NCBI GenBank assembly: GCA_902491345.1
Contig: CABUHI010000002.1
Location: forward strand, 1 to 64,000
DNA: 64,000 bases
Direction of reading: 5' to 3'
From: an uncultured Collinsella sp.
GTDB taxonomy: Bacteria > Actinomycetota > Coriobacteriia > Coriobacteriales > Coriobacteriaceae
A program made the translations under genes and the position numbers. A model generated the notes under the pieces. That model had not been told where the DNA came from. It saw only the letters and a list, made by a program, of their open reading frames with translations, and ran no database searches. Of this stretch, positions 42,082-52,147 are shown one piece after another (the stretch's first letter is position 1; each line of letters opens with the position of its first letter).

Positions 42082-42852
42082 CTACTTCTTCTTGTGCGGG
42101 CGCGGCTTCTTCTCGCGACGAGTAACCTCGACCTGCAGCGGAGCGTTCTTAAGACGCTCTTCCTCATCGGCCTTGGCCTTGTCGATAACCTTCTGCGTCA
42201 CGAAGATCTGCTGGACAACCTGCCAGGCAGAAGACACATCGTAGTACAGCAAAACGCCGACGGGCAGGCTCCAGCCCATCCAAAGCATCATGACGGTCAT
42301 GACGACGGCCATCATGCGCATGCTCTGGGCCTGCTGACCAGTCTGATCGCGAGACATATACAGCTGCGGAATCAGGGTCAAGACAGCGAACAGAATCAGG
42401 CAAACCAGCGCAGGCAGCGCAACCATAAAGCCATCGGCAAAGGAAGCGCTCGGCGTGGTGGTAAGGTCGGGCAGGATGTTGAAGAACGAGAACGTACCGT
42501 CGCTAAAGTAGTTCGGCAGGTTACGCAGCAACGTAAACAGGGCAAACAGGACAGGCATCTGGATCAACAGCGGCAGACAACCAGCCATAGGGTTGAACTT
42601 GTTCTCGCTGTAGAACTTCTGCATTTCCTCGGCCTGGCGCTGGGGATCGTCGGCATAGCGCTCCTGAATCTCGAGCATCTTAGGCTGCAGCACCTGCATG
42701 CGAGCTGTCGACTTGGTCGACTTGAGCATGAGCGGCGTCAGCAGCAGACGGATGATGACCACCAGGATGATGATGGACAGGCCCCAGTCGACCGCAAAGG
42801 TCTGGATGAGCTTGAGCAGCTCGAAAAGGATGTTAACGATCCAATCCCACAT
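42082..42852 (-). CDS. yidC: Membrane protein insertase YidC/Oxa1
   Basis: YidC inserts and folds membrane proteins with or without SecYEG. The 256-residue protein is the short Gram-positive form: five or so membrane helices, the conserved Arg in ILVVIIRLLLTPL facing the hydrophilic groove, an amphipathic cytoplasmic loop with PKMLEIQERYADDPQRQAEE and a Lys-rich tail. No lipobox is present, unlike many Gram-positive YidC proteins. GGAGG lies 9 nt before the ATG. Confidence 0.95.
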   Translation of the reverse strand: MWDWIVNILFELLKLIQTFAVDWGLSIIILVVIIRLLLTPLMLKSTKSTARMQVLQPKMLEIQERYADDPQRQAEEMQKFYSENKFNPMAGCLPLLIQMPVLFALFTLLRNLPNYFSDGTFSFFNILPDLTTTPSASFADGFMVALPALVCLILFAVLTLIPQLYMSRDQTGQQAQSMRMMAVVMTVMMLWMGWSLPVGVLLYYDVSSAWQVVQQIFVTQKVIDKAKADEEERLKNAPLQVEVTRREKKPRPHKKK

Positions 42853-42881
42853 GTAAGTTTTCCTCCGATAGCGAGTGCCCG

Positions 42882-43106
42882 CTAGGGCACAGGGTCATAA
42901 CCGCCGACGTGCAGGGGATTGCAGCGAGCGATGCGCCTCACGGCAAGCCAGCAGCCTCTCAAAACACCGTACTTCTCAATCGCCTGAACGGCATATTGCG
43001 AGCACGTTGGGTAGTAAATGCAGGCGTCAGGTAATAAGGGCGAAATAACCTGTTGATATATGCGAATAGGAGCGATGGCAACACGTCGCAAAACGTGATT
43101 GCTCAT
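42882..43106 (-). CDS. yidD: Membrane protein insertion efficiency factor YidD
   Basis: This small 74-residue protein has the family core ISPLLPDACIYYPTCSQYAVQAIEKYGVLRG and the terminal RCNPLHVGGYDPVP. YidD assists YidC-dependent insertion. Its ATG overlaps the rnpA stop (ATGA). Confidence 0.95.
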   Translation of the reverse strand: MSNHVLRRVAIAPIRIYQQVISPLLPDACIYYPTCSQYAVQAIEKYGVLRGCWLAVRRIARCNPLHVGGYDPVP

Positions 43107-43441
43107 CGCTCCTCCCCGGCAACGCCGGCGCGTTTCATAAGCGAACGCAATGCCTTGTCCATCTCCTGAGGCGAGGAGATCCTCGTCTTGGGAGTCGCGA
43201 ACAAGATGATGTCATAACCCGCAACGGGAAATCCGCAGCTGCGGGCGGCCTCGCGCATCACACGCTTAGAACGGTTGCGCACGACTGCACAACCGAGCCG
43301 TTTAGCACCAACGAAGGCGACCCTTCCGGAGTCGCCTTCGCCAACCGATTCACATATGGTCATTCGAATCAGAGGGTGATTGAAACGACGCCCCTGACTG
43401 AACACATGCTCGAAATCTTGCCGAGACTTAATAGTCTTCAT
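43103..43441 (-). CDS. rnpA: Ribonuclease P protein component
   Basis: RnpA is the protein subunit that helps the RNase P RNA mature tRNA 5' ends. The 112-residue product is basic, starts with KTIKSRQDFEHVFSQGRRF and has the RNR motif region VVRNRSKRVMREA. It sits in the conserved rpmH-rnpA-yidD-yidC order. Confidence 0.95.
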   Translation of the reverse strand: MKTIKSRQDFEHVFSQGRRFNHPLIRMTICESVGEGDSGRVAFVGAKRLGCAVVRNRSKRVMREAARSCGFPVAGYDIILFATPKTRISSPQEMDKALRSLMKRAGVAGEER

Positions 43442-43461
43442 GCGAGATGTGTGTATCGCTG

Positions 43462-43596
43462 CTAGACAGTGAGACGCTTGCGGCCCTTGGCGCGGCGGCG
43501 GGCGAGCACGGCACGACCACCCTTGGTGGCCATACGGGCACGGAAGCCATGGGTCTTGGCACGCTTACGCTTATTAGGCTGATACGTACGCTTCAT
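43462..43596 (-). CDS. rpmH: 50S ribosomal protein L34
   Basis: This 44-residue, very basic ribosomal protein has the family sequence [27 protein letters not shown] lies 8 nt before the ATG at 43596; the frame open further upstream is not part of the gene. Confidence 0.96.
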   Translation of the reverse strand: MKRTYQPNKRKRAKTHGFRARMATKGGRAVLARRRAKGRKRLTV

Positions 43597-43656
43597 CTTA
43601 AGTTCCTCCTGCTGCATTTCGAGTGTCCGCGGGAGCGCGGACGCAGATATAGACAC

Positions 43657-43941
43657 GTGAGCTTGAAGATTGTAGGGAAATCAATGTTCAAATGTCAAGA
43701 AATCAAAGGTAAAAGGTTGCGTAGTTCACACGGTTCCGCCATAAGCTCAACCGAAATTTGCGCCGCATTACAACTTTTCACGATATTTCATCGAGTTTTC
43801 GACAGGTCATGTTGGCAATGTTGATAACTTTTCGCCTGTTTTCCAAAGTTTTCAACAGGTTTTGAAAAGTTGTCGAAAGATGAGAAACATTGCACGGTGA
43901 GCTACTATTTGTTCGAAACCTTTTGAAAGATTGCGAGCAGC
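43657..43941. other. oriC left part: DnaA-box-like cluster
   Basis: This gene-free AT-richer gap between rpmH and the GHKL gene holds repeated DnaA-box-like motifs: AGTTTTCGACAGGT (43794), AGTTTTCAACAGGT (43847), TTATCAACA on the minus strand (43819-43827, one mismatch to the E. coli box) and CTTTCGACAA on the minus strand (43870). Together with the dnaA-dnaN gap it suggests a bipartite origin. It must also hold the divergent rpmH and GHKL promoters. Confidence 0.6.
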
Positions 43942-45270
43942 ATGTCTGACGACTTTTACACCATGGTCGATTCCGGAGACCCGGCACCCGACAACGAGCA
44001 CATCACCGGCGTGCGCGAAAAGCGTGGCGAGGAAGAGCAGGCCGCTGCGAAAACGCAGGCTGCTATGTATGCCGCACGCATCGCGGTTTATGACGACATG
44101 CTGTCGACGCCGCGCGTCATCGTCATCGAACCTAAGGACGTGCGCACCTATCTGGAAGAGACAACCAACACCGTCTACCAGTGCATGAAAGAACAGGGCG
44201 GGCACATCTCGCTCATGGTTATCCGCGAGATTGTCGAAAACTTTATCCACGCCCACTTTGCAGAGCCCATCATCTCGATCCTAGACGGCGGCGACACCAT
44301 CCGATTCGCAGACCAGGGACCGGGGATCGACGACAAGGAGCGCGCATTCGACTTTGGCGTTACCAGCGCAAACAGCAACATGAAGCGATACATCCGCGGA
44401 ACCGGAGCAGGATTTCCCATGGTGCAGGAGTACCTGGAAAACGCCGGCGGCGCCGTATCCATCGAGGACAACATGGGCAACGGCACCGTGGTCACGGTAA
44501 GCCTGAATCCCAAGCGCGTACAGGAAATCGAGCGCGCCGGAGGGCGAGGGGCCGCCGTGCGCCCCGAGACGGAGCAGCCGGCGTATCCCCTATCCAGCAC
44601 GTTTGCACAGCAGCCCGTGGCGCAGCAGATGCAGCAGCCTGGAAGTTTTCCCATGCAAGACCCCCAGACACCGCTGGGCAACCCAGTGCAAAACATGCCG
44701 GAGGGCATAGGCTCGGCAGATCCGGACACAGGCGCCGTGCAGCAGACGGCGGCCATGCCAAACGTCGCACAAATGGGCTACCAACCGTACCCACAAGGGT
44801 ATCCTCCCCAATATATGCCGCAGCAGGGATATGCCCAGCCGTATCCACAGCAGTATCCTCAGCCGTACCAGCAGCCGTATCAGCAGATGCCGCAGGGAAA
44901 CCTCAACCCCTGGACTCAGCAGATGCCGCCGCAGCCTTACCAACAGTGGCCGCAAAGTTTTCAACAGCAGGTGCCGCCCATGCAGAGTTCTCAACAACCA
45001 GCAGCTCAAATGATGTATCCTAATGCGGCGAATCAATACGCACAACCGCAGTCGGACGTGTTTATAAGCGAACGCGGCAACGCTGCATTAGGGTATCTGG
45101 CCCAACATCAAGAGTGCGGCGCGACGGACTTGGCGCGGGCGTTTGGAAACTCCGCACCCACCTGGTCGCGCACGCTCAACGATTTGGCGCAGACGGGCTT
45201 GATAGTCAAACATGGACAGAAATACCATCTGACCGAAATCGGAAGCGCTCGCGTGCGGGCCCAAGCTTAA
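43942..45270 (+). CDS. GHKL ATPase with C-terminal winged helix, next to dnaA
   Basis: This 442-residue protein of unknown function has three parts. Residues about 55-195 form a GHKL (Bergerat) ATP-binding fold: N box IREIVENFIHAHF, G1 DQGPGI, G2 GTGAGFPMV. Residues about 215-365 are a Gln/Pro/Tyr/Met-rich low-complexity linker. Residues about 375-442 form a MarR-like winged helix (ATDLARAFGNSAPTWSRTLNDL). No HisKA dimerisation domain is present, so it is not a classical sensor kinase. It ends 15 bp before dnaA on the same strand inside the origin region and carries a DnaA-box-like sequence at 44956. A role in replication or dnaA control is inferred from position alone. Confidence 0.8.
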   Translation: MSDDFYTMVDSGDPAPDNEHITGVREKRGEEEQAAAKTQAAMYAARIAVYDDMLSTPRVIVIEPKDVRTYLEETTNTVYQCMKEQGGHISLMVIREIVENFIHAHFAEPIISILDGGDTIRFADQGPGIDDKERAFDFGVTSANSNMKRYIRGTGAGFPMVQEYLENAGGAVSIEDNMGNGTVVTVSLNPKRVQEIERAGGRGAAVRPETEQPAYPLSSTFAQQPVAQQMQQPGSFPMQDPQTPLGNPVQNMPEGIGSADPDTGAVQQTAAMPNVAQMGYQPYPQGYPPQYMPQQGYAQPYPQQYPQPYQQPYQQMPQGNLNPWTQQMPPQPYQQWPQSFQQQVPPMQSSQQPAAQMMYPNAANQYAQPQSDVFISERGNAALGYLAQHQECGATDLARAFGNSAPTWSRTLNDLAQTGLIVKHGQKYHLTEIGSARVRAQA

Positions 45271-45285
45271 GGAACGGGAGAGACA

Positions 45286-46992
45286 GTGGACGAGGAAGCA
45301 AGCATCATCCTGGGGGATGCCATCGCCTTTTGTCAGCGCGACGGCCAAGATGCGCGCCTCATCAACATGCTGGGGCAATCGCGCGCCGTGAGCCTTACCG
45401 AGGACACCTTGACGATTGAGGCCCCCTCGCGATTTGCTATCGCTCAGCTCAAAAAGCATCAGCCGACCATCGAGGCGTACCTGGAAGAGATCGCCTTTGC
45501 ACCGATTGCGCTCAACATCGTGGCGCCACAGGGCTCCGCGGCAGATAACGCCGCACCCGCGGCACCCGTCGTCCCCCCGGCGGCACCAGCTACCACCACA
45601 GTGTCGGCTCCCGAGCACCAAATCGGCGATGTTTCCCGTGAAACCATGCCCGCCGCACCAACGGCAGCAATTCCTATGCCCGCTGCCACACACATGCCTA
45701 TCGCGCACGACGCAACACCGGGCGAGGATTCGGGCATCGCAATCAAAAACACGCTTTCGGCCGACGATTTCCGCCGCATGATGAACCAGATGAAGGGCGG
45801 GGCGCCTGCAAAGAGTGCAAAACCAGCCTCCGCATCGCCCACGAGCGTCCCCGCAGCTGCGGCACCGATCGAGCAGAACACCGATGGCGCGCCGCTCGCG
45901 GCCAACTCGAAATTCACCTTCGAAAACTTTGTCTACGGCCCCGAAAACAGCCATGCCTATCGCTCGGCCCTCAAGTTTGCCGCGCTCGCGGACGAACGCG
46001 GCACATGCACATCCCTGTTCATCTATGGCAAATCGGGGCTGGGCAAGACCCATCTGCTGCTCGCCATCAAAAACGAGCTCGCCGAAAAGTCGCCCGAGAT
46101 CAAGGTGAAGTACGCCAACTCGCAAGCGTACCTCGATGACCTGATGACGGAGTTCGACCGCCAAAAGAAGAGCAACGCCCCCATCATGCAGGCATACCAC
46201 GACGTGGACGTGCTCATCATCGACGACATTCAAAACATCATCGGCAAGCGCGCGAGCGTGGACTACTTCTTCCAGCTCATGGACGAGTTTATCCGCAACA
46301 ACAAAAAAGTCGTCATCGCAGCCGACCGTGCGCCCAAAGACCTGAGCATGGACGAGCGCCTTACCAGCCGTTTTAATGCCGGTATGCTCTGTTTGGTGGC
46401 GGAGCCCAGCTACGAGATGAAATACAAGATCTTGCAGCGCTACTACGAGAACACGATAGCCGCCGCACCCGAGGCGGGTGACGACTCGCTGCTGGCGGCC
46501 TATGGCGGCGATGACGGGCATCTGACCGACGAGCACTTTAAGCACATGGCAGAAGTCTCGGGAACCAACATCCGCGAACTCGAGAGCTTCTGCGAACGCT
46601 GCGCCGGCGAGGCAGGAGACCGCGAACGCGAGGGCAGCGAGCTCAGTTTCGACGACATCGACGCCATCGCAAGCCAGTACTTCGATACGTCGGCCAAAAA
46701 GATCAACGTGCAGACGGTCCAGTCTGTCATTGAAGAGCAGTACGGCGTGACGCACGAGGAGCTCATCGGCCCGCGCCGCAACGCCAACATAGCCAAAGCC
46801 CGCCATATCGCCATATATCTGGCCATCGAGATGTGCGAGATGACGACTACGGCGGTGGGCGCGGAGTTTGGCAACCGCAACCACTCAACCGTCAGTACGA
46901 GCTATAAAAAGGTTCAGAAGATGATTCAGGAAGACCGCACCATAACCGAGGATCTCAAATCGCTGCGAGATAAAATTACACTGCGCTCGTAG
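45286..46992 (+). CDS. dnaA: Replication initiator DnaA
   Basis: DnaA binds origin boxes and melts the origin. The 568-residue product has domain I (about 1-80), an unusually long Ala/Pro-rich domain II linker (about 85-205), the AAA+ domain with Walker A YGKSGLGKTHLL and Walker B VLIIDDIQNI, and domain IV with GPRRNANIAKARHIAIYL and GNRNHSTV. The last motif differs from the common GGRDHTTV, with Asn in place of the base-contacting Asp, and may match the altered box sequences nearby. It starts with GTG after GGGAG. A near-parS site lies in the linker coding sequence. Confidence 0.96.
   Translation: MDEEASIILGDAIAFCQRDGQDARLINMLGQSRAVSLTEDTLTIEAPSRFAIAQLKKHQPTIEAYLEEIAFAPIALNIVAPQGSAADNAAPAAPVVPPAAPATTTVSAPEHQIGDVSRETMPAAPTAAIPMPAATHMPIAHDATPGEDSGIAIKNTLSADDFRRMMNQMKGGAPAKSAKPASASPTSVPAAAAPIEQNTDGAPLAANSKFTFENFVYGPENSHAYRSALKFAALADERGTCTSLFIYGKSGLGKTHLLLAIKNELAEKSPEIKVKYANSQAYLDDLMTEFDRQKKSNAPIMQAYHDVDVLIIDDIQNIIGKRASVDYFFQLMDEFIRNNKKVVIAADRAPKDLSMDERLTSRFNAGMLCLVAEPSYEMKYKILQRYYENTIAAAPEAGDDSLLAAYGGDDGHLTDEHFKHMAEVSGTNIRELESFCERCAGEAGDREREGSELSFDDIDAIASQYFDTSAKKINVQTVQSVIEEQYGVTHEELIGPRRNANIAKARHIAIYLAIEMCEMTTTAVGAEFGNRNHSTVSTSYKKVQKMIQEDRTITEDLKSLRDKITLRS
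45630..45645. promoter_or_regulatory. Near-parS site inside dnaA
   Basis: TGTTTCCCGTGAAACC matches the parS consensus at 14 of 16 positions and encodes part of the variable DnaA linker, where the sequence is free to keep such a site. Confidence 0.5.
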
Positions 46993-47230
46993 GGAAATAG
47001 AGACACCTGTTGAAAACTTGTCGAAACGCCGGGCATAACATGTCTAAAACTCGCCACAAGGCGATGAAAAGTTTTCCGCAGGTTTTGAACGTGGAAAACA
47101 CGGTCGGTTACGCACAGGGCGCTGTCGATTCTCTTTTTGGGGTTGACCAGCGCTTTTGGGAGTAATCAACAGTTTCGTCAGTGCTATTACTATTATTAAG
47201 ATATTTATATCTATAGAAAGGTATTAAAAG
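46993..47230. other. oriC right part: dnaA-dnaN intergenic region with AT-rich DUE
   Basis: The gap contains AGTTTTCAACAGGT on the minus strand (47005-47018, identical to the box at 43847), AGTTTTCCGCAGGT (47070-47083) and GTTTTCCAC on the minus strand (47091-47099). A run of almost pure A/T follows at about 47184-47229, just before the dnaN ribosome-binding site. Boxes beside an AT-rich stretch in this gap are the usual mark of a bacterial origin with its unwinding element. Confidence 0.7.
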
Positions 47231-48334
47231 ATGAAGTTCACCGTCAGCCAAAGCTCGCTCACGCAAGCCATCGGCGTCGTTATGAAAGGCGTCGCTTCGG
47301 CATCTACCCTTCCCATCCTGTCGGGCGTGCTCGTTAAGGCGCAGGACGGCATCTTGGAATTCCAAACCTCTAACTACACCATCTCGATTCGTCATCGCAT
47401 TGCCGCGCATGTCGAAGAAGAGGGCGAGATGGTGATTCCCTGCAAGATGCTCTCGAACATTACGAAGACCCTTCCCGACGCCCCGGTTACCTTTGAGCTC
47501 TCGGAGCGTCAGGTGCTGATCGGATGCGAGAAGAGCTCCTTCCGCCTCAACACGCTCGACGCCAACGATTTCCCCGAGTTCCCCGCCTATGCCATCGAAA
47601 GTGCGGTGGAGCTCCCGACCGATATCCTGTCCGAGATGGTCGGCCGCGTGTGGCGCGTCACTTCGACTGATAAGGCCCGCCCCATCCTGGGAGGCGTGCA
47701 CATGAAGGTCGAGAACAACACCGTGCGCCTGGTGGCAACCGACTCCTTCCGCCTTGCCGTATGCGACACCCAGGTCGAGACCTCGACGCTCGAGGGGTCC
47801 TTTGAGCTCAACGTTCCGGCCGACGCCTTCAACGACGCCCTGAGCATCATGGCCAGCCAGGCGACCATCATGATCGGCGCCACCGACACCCAGGTTGTCT
47901 TTGAGGCCGGCAACACCACCTACGTGTCGCGCCGTATCGAGGGCGTGTACCCCAACTACAAGCAGCTCATCCCCGATTCGTGCGTAACGAGCGTCAAGAT
48001 CGACGTGGCGGCTTTTAATGCCGCCCTCAAGCGCGTGGCGGTCATCGCGAGCGCGAACCCCGCCGTCAAGTTCGAGATCGATGTCGAGAACGGTCAGATG
48101 GGCCTGTCCTCCATCTCCAATGACCAGGATCTGGCGCAGGAGACGATCGATGTCGAGGCCGAGGGCGAGTCGGGCACCATCGCCTTTAACTACCACTACA
48201 TCTTTGGCTGCCTCAATGCCCTGTCCAAGGAGAAGGAGATCACGCTTGAGCTCAAGAGCTACTCGCAGGCGGGTATCTTTAAGTCCTACGACAAGATCAA
48301 CTACCTGTACCTGGTCATGCCGGTTCGCATCTAG
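47231..48334 (+). CDS. dnaN: DNA polymerase III sliding clamp (beta)
   Basis: The beta clamp tethers DNA polymerases to DNA. The 367-residue protein shows the three-domain clamp fold, starting MKFTVSQSSLTQAIGVVMKGV and ending with the conserved YLVMPVRI, which forms part of the clamp-binding pocket. GAAAGG lies before the ATG. It follows dnaA after the origin gap. Confidence 0.97.
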   Translation: MKFTVSQSSLTQAIGVVMKGVASASTLPILSGVLVKAQDGILEFQTSNYTISIRHRIAAHVEEEGEMVIPCKMLSNITKTLPDAPVTFELSERQVLIGCEKSSFRLNTLDANDFPEFPAYAIESAVELPTDILSEMVGRVWRVTSTDKARPILGGVHMKVENNTVRLVATDSFRLAVCDTQVETSTLEGSFELNVPADAFNDALSIMASQATIMIGATDTQVVFEAGNTTYVSRRIEGVYPNYKQLIPDSCVTSVKIDVAAFNAALKRVAVIASANPAVKFEIDVENGQMGLSSISNDQDLAQETIDVEAEGESGTIAFNYHYIFGCLNALSKEKEITLELKSYSQAGIFKSYDKINYLYLVMPVRI

Positions 48335-48343
48335 CGCTGCGCC

Positions 48344-49450
48344 ATGACCATGTTTGCCCGCAACCTTTCCGTCGCGCGCTACCGCAGTTTCGATAGCTAC
48401 CGTCTTGACCTGGACGAGGGCGTGACGGTGCTTGCGGGGCCCAACGCGGCGGGAAAGACCAACCTTATAGAGGCGCTGCAGCTTTTGACGAGCGGCGTCT
48501 CGTTTAGGCATCCCACCGCTACCGAGCTCGTGCACGACGGCACGGGCTCGTGCAGGCTCGAGTTGAGGCTCGAGGGCGATGGCCGCGTGCTCGATATGGG
48601 GCTGGGCGTTGAGGACGGCAAGCGCTCGTTTAGCCGTAACGGCAAGAGATGTTCGGCCCCCGGCGTGCGCGGGGTTTTGCCGAGCGTGCTGTTTTGCCCC
48701 GATCATCTGGATATGGTCAAACGCGGTGCCAGTGTGCGCCGCGCCGCCCTCGATGACTTTGGCGTTCAGCTGAGCGCCCGTTACGCCGACCTGGCGAGCA
48801 CCTACGGGCGTTGCGTGACGCAGCGCAACGCCCTGCTCAAGGAGTCCTGGTGCTGCCGCGAGATGCTTGGCGCATGGAATGACTCCATCGCCCGCGCCGG
48901 GTCAGCCCTGCTCGTACATCGTTTGGCCCTGCTCGACCGACTGGCAGGCCATGTGCGCGCCGCGTATGGGCAGGTGGCGTCCGGTGAGGACGCAGGCGTG
49001 TCCTATGTGTCCACGCTGGGGGATTTGCCTCAAACCGAGGGGCGCGAGGAACTTAAGGACTGGGCATACGAGCATATGCTCGCGGCCCTCGATGAGCGTG
49101 CCGATGAGGAGATGCGCCGCGGCGTGACGCTTGTGGGTCCGCATCGCGACGAGATTGAGTTTTCCGTCGCGGGCCGATTGGCCCGTTCATTTGCCAGCCA
49201 GGGCCAGCAGCGAACGCTGGTGCTTGCCTGGAAGGTGGCAGAAGTGGCCGTGGCGCGCGATATCCTGGGCACCGCGCCACTGCTGCTTTTGGACGACGTG
49301 ATGAGCGAGCTCGATGCCGGGCGGCGAGGCGCTTTTCTGCAGCTGATCGGTGATGACATCCAGACGGTCATAACCACCACCAATCTGGGGTATTTTACCG
49401 ATGACCTGCTTGATCGAGCCAAGGTGGTGAGCATGGGTGAGACGTGCTAA
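48344..49450 (+). CDS. recF: DNA repair and recombination protein RecF
   Basis: RecF is an SMC-like ATPase that helps load RecA at gaps via RecOR. The 368-residue protein has Walker A GPNAAGKTN, an FCPDHLDMVK segment, the signature SQGQQRTL and Walker B LLLLDDVMSELD. It starts 10 bp after dnaN, with no separate promoter visible. Confidence 0.96.
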   Translation: MTMFARNLSVARYRSFDSYRLDLDEGVTVLAGPNAAGKTNLIEALQLLTSGVSFRHPTATELVHDGTGSCRLELRLEGDGRVLDMGLGVEDGKRSFSRNGKRCSAPGVRGVLPSVLFCPDHLDMVKRGASVRRAALDDFGVQLSARYADLASTYGRCVTQRNALLKESWCCREMLGAWNDSIARAGSALLVHRLALLDRLAGHVRAAYGQVASGEDAGVSYVSTLGDLPQTEGREELKDWAYEHMLAALDERADEEMRRGVTLVGPHRDEIEFSVAGRLARSFASQGQQRTLVLAWKVAEVAVARDILGTAPLLLLDDVMSELDAGRRGAFLQLIGDDIQTVITTTNLGYFTDDLLDRAKVVSMGETC

Positions 49451-50000
49451 TTACGAGCGCGAGAACGGAACGGTTGCCTTTGGCGGCTTTTTGGATGCCG
49501 AGCGTCAGCGCATCCTGGCGGTCGCAACACCTGAGCGCCGCGCGCAAATGGAGGCTGCAGAGGAATCTCGTGCGGTCTATCGCGCCTGGAATGCGGTGTG
49601 CTCGGGCACGCGCGAGGGACGCCACGTGACGGGCCTGCGCTACCTGCCCGAGTCCAATGAGCTGCTGGTGTATCTCGATTCGCCCTCGTGGACGCAGGAG
49701 ATGACGCTGCTGCGCGAGATCATCCGGGCACGCATGGAGCGGGCCGGGGCGCATGTGGACGGCCTGGTGTTCAAAACGACCGCGCCCGGTCACATGCCGC
49801 CGGCTGCCAAGGAGCGCCTGCGCCCAGCCGTGACCGAGCGCCCGCCGGCTCCGCACGCCGATCTCAGCGAGGCCGAACGCGGCGAGATTGAGCGCCAAGT
49901 GGCGCCCATCGAAGATCAAAAACTGCGCGAGGCCCTCGAGAATGCCATGAGAGCTAGTGCCGAGTGGGCCAAGGGCGTGCAAAGCAAAAAAGAGCCTTAA
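49437..50000 (+). CDS. DciA-like (DUF721) protein
   Basis: The 187-residue protein sits between recF and gyrB as DUF721/DciA genes do in actinobacteria. The central part (YRAWNAVCSGTREGRHVTGLRYLPESNELLVYL) matches the KH-like DUF721 domain. DciA proteins help load the replicative helicase. A long Glu/Ala/Arg helical C-terminus follows, beyond the usual domain. It starts with GTG 14 bp inside recF. Confidence 0.8.
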   Translation: MRRANYERENGTVAFGGFLDAERQRILAVATPERRAQMEAAEESRAVYRAWNAVCSGTREGRHVTGLRYLPESNELLVYLDSPSWTQEMTLLREIIRARMERAGAHVDGLVFKTTAPGHMPPAAKERLRPAVTERPPAPHADLSEAERGEIERQVAPIEDQKLREALENAMRASAEWAKGVQSKKEP

Positions 50001-50027
50001 ATCGCATCTGGTGGCCTTGTAGAGCCA

Positions 50028-50056
50028 AATACCCTCGTTCCCGAGGGTATTTTTTT
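50028..50056 (+). terminator. Terminator of dnaN-recF-dciA unit
   Basis: ATACCCTCG pairs with CGAGGGTAT around four bases, followed by seven T residues. gyrB therefore needs its own promoter in the 50 bp that follow. Confidence 0.9.
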
Positions 50057-50063
50057 ACGATAA

Positions 50064-52136
<2,073 letters not shown>

Positions 52137-52147
52137 GAGGAGGTAAC

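Noticed and set aside
45088..46884. Long antisense frame opposite dnaA
   Set aside because: dnaA has unmistakable motifs and a ribosome-binding site; the antisense frame is compositional.
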